Assembly: GCA_018055865.1 (NCBI GenBank)
Contig: JAGPGR010000087.1
Location: forward strand, 1-7,250
DNA from: Paludibacteraceae bacterium
GTDB taxonomy: Bacteria > Bacteroidota > Bacteroidia > Bacteroidales > Paludibacteraceae
Reading direction: 5' to 3'
Length of the DNA: 7,250 nucleotides
Part shown: positions 6,254 through 7,250 of the stretch, in pieces
How the letters are laid out: the number at the start of each line of letters is the position of its first letter
Position numbering within the stretch: the first letter of the stretch is position 1
Position numbers and translations under genes: made by a program
The notes under the pieces: model-generated
Database searches by the model: none
What the model saw: only the letters and a program-made list of their open reading frames with translations
What the model was told of the DNA's origin: nothing

Positions 6254-6291
6254 CGACTAATCCAACTGTTTTCTGAAGGTTGGATTAGTCG
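6254..6291. promoter_or_regulatory. Perfect 13-bp inverted repeat upstream of the FHA gene
   Basis: cgactaatccaac (6254-6266) and gttggattagtcg (6279-6291) are exact reverse complements around a 12-base loop. In the direction of the FHA transcript the hairpin is followed by AAAAAAA, not T's, and ends about 20 bases before the start codon. It is therefore not a normal intrinsic terminator for minus-strand transcription. It could be an mRNA leader hairpin that controls translation or stability, or an operator. On the plus strand the T run comes before the stem, so it is not a plus-strand terminator either. Confidence 0.6.
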
Positions 6292-6342
6292 TGTTGTTGT
6301 ATAGTTTATTCAATCTGAAATTGTAAATACTTTCTGGAATTT

Positions 6343-6350
6343 CAAACGTA
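6343..6350 (-). promoter_or_regulatory. Candidate -7 promoter element for the FHA-kinase pair
   Basis: The minus strand reads TACGTTTG, an exact TAnnTTTG match, directly after the T run of the putative terminator for the transpeptidase gene. Transcription would start near 6336, giving a leader of about 100 bases that includes the 13-bp hairpin. No clear -33 TTG is visible at the expected distance, which weakens the call. Confidence 0.35.
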
Positions 6351-6429
6351 AAAAAATCCCTTTCACTTAAAAATTCCCTTGTCTTCCCCTGGTGGAGCGA
6401 AGCACCGAAGGGGATGGAGCCCGGGATTT
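6350..6429 (-). terminator. Repeat copy C: terminator-like structure after the transpeptidase gene
   Basis: In the minus-strand direction, AAATCCC (6429-6423), overlapping the stop codon, can pair with GGGATTT (6360-6354), which runs into seven consecutive T's (6356-6350). Within this long arch lies a second hairpin: tcccc (6385-6389) with gggga (6410-6414), and ggtg (6391-6394) with cacc (6403-6406). The segment starts CCCTAAATC and ends AAAGGGATTTT, the same outline as the segment after nuoCD. It plausibly ends or attenuates transcription from the transpeptidase gene. The large loop makes efficiency uncertain. Confidence 0.48.
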
Positions 6430-7250
6430 AGGGAACTTTTTCTCCATTGAAATACCCTTGCTTGATTCTCGCCAGTATTTTTCCGGCAATTTCTTTGGCA
6501 TTTGAGGAGCCTCCTTTGCCCTGAATCCGAATGGCAAATGCTACCGGAGAACCGTCATATTTCGAATTGTTAACATAGAAAACGTACCACCCGTCGGTCA
6601 CTTTCCGAATGCGGGTTTTTCCCGTTTTTTTATCATAATATCGTTCCATACGTTCCGGTGAACCGGTTTTACCGTGAACTGTCAGGCCGGTCTGTAATGA
6701 AAATGAAGCCGATTGCTCCCGGAGGTACGAACCAAGCAGGGTGGTAATGCCTTCCTTGTTTTCCAGATCTTCCACCATCGGGTAAGGCGTGGTGTCGTTA
6801 GGCGCTTTCATCACAAAGTTGTTTTCGTAGAGTTTCCCGTTGTTGGCTATCGAGCCCATGAGTCGTGCCATTTGCAGCGGAGTGGCTTCTACCGGTCCTT
6901 GTCCCCACGCAATCCACGAATAATCCGATTTCATAAACCTGTCGCGCGTGCCCCTGAGTTTCGGATCGTTGAACAATTCTTTGCCGGGTGCAATGCGTTT
7001 ATACCAGAGTTCTTCGAAATAGATATTGTTGTAATTCTCCGGTTTTTGGGAGTAAAATCCGCCAATGTTGGCAATGTTTATTCCCACCGTATTGTACAGA
7101 TGAAAGAGCTCCGGGTGTAGCGTTTGGTCGTTCATCAGCGTGATGAAATAGTTGTTGCTGGAGCGGACTATTGCCGTACGCATATCCACATTGCCACTCG
7201 GATCGCTTTCGTAGCCCGATTGACGGATTCGCTCGGCTTCGCTTATGAAG
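6428..7250 (-). CDS. Class B penicillin-binding protein transpeptidase (C-terminal part, cut at right edge)
   Basis: The frame enters from beyond the right edge; 273 C-terminal residues are visible, so the N-terminus and the catalytic SxxK motif are outside the window. Two of the three active-site motifs are present: SSN in IVRSSNNYF (7162-7154) and KTG in VHGKTGSPE (6670-6662). Between them lies WGQGPVEATPLQMARLMGSI, close to the family hallmark GQGxxxxTPLQxA. The end has the usual DGWYVFYV strand and a GGSSNAKEIAGKIL helix. The enzyme would cross-link peptidoglycan in the periplasm and be a beta-lactam target. A GTG at 7189 is not the start, because the frame continues upstream with sensible family sequence. 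Whether it belongs to the elongation (PBP2) or division (FtsI) type cannot be decided from this part. The FHA and kinase genes downstream suggest phospho-regulation of wall synthesis. Confidence 0.9.
   Translation of the reverse strand, partial: FISEAERIRQSGYESDPSGNVDMRTAIVRSSNNYFITLMNDQTLHPELFHLYNTVGINIANIGGFYSQKPENYNNIYFEELWYKRIAPGKELFNDPKLRGTRDRFMKSDYSWIAWGQGPVEATPLQMARLMGSIANNGKLYENNFVMKAPNDTTPYPMVEDLENKEGITTLLGSYLREQSASFSLQTGLTVHGKTGSPERMERYYDKKTGKTRIRKVTDGWYVFYVNNSKYDGSPVAFAIRIQGKGGSSNAKEIAGKILARIKQGYFNGEKVP

Overview
The window looks like a chromosomal piece of a Bacteroidota (probably Bacteroidales) genome. Three things point there: a fused NuoC-NuoD subunit, start codons without Shine-Dalgarno sequences and with A/T-rich leaders, and upstream matches to the Bacteroidota -7 promoter element TAnnTTTG. 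No rRNA, tRNA, CRISPR array or transposase gene was seen. Apart from a short plus-strand tail at the left edge, every convincing gene is on the minus strand.

Layout, left to right. Positions 2-127 hold the last 41 codons of an unidentified plus-strand frame. A gene-free convergent gap (128-358) carries two copies of a CCTAAATC-type intergenic repeat. Next comes a respiratory complex I block read leftward: nuoA (3004-2651), nuoB (2660-2019, overlapping nuoA by 10 bases) and nuoCD (1990-359). The block stops after nuoCD; no nuoH follows within the 358 bases still visible. A 648-base AT-rich gap (3005-3652) holds the likely nuo promoter and, next to the kinase gene, a three-block interrupted inverted repeat (3440-3620).

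The right half is a signalling and cell-wall block, also read leftward: the C-terminal half of a class B penicillin-binding transpeptidase (7250-6428), an FHA-like protein (6233-5268) and a membrane-anchored Ser/Thr-kinase-like protein (5218-3653). This set of functions resembles the actinobacterial pknB/pbpA/fha neighbourhood, which couples phosphothreonine signalling to peptidoglycan synthesis. Both signalling proteins depart from their family consensus at key residues. The kinase has HNDIHSKN in place of HRDLKPxN, and GMKEF in place of the GTxxY P+1 loop. The FHA-like protein has SRSIA in place of SRxHA and a long insertion after its GR motif. The likely reading is a diverged kinase/FHA pair that acts on, or senses, cell-wall synthesis; that is inference.

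The 194-base gap between the transpeptidase and FHA genes reads, in the direction of transcription, as a terminator-like structure, a TAnnTTTG box, a leader and a perfect 13-bp hairpin close to the FHA start codon. The FHA-kinase pair may therefore form its own transcription unit.
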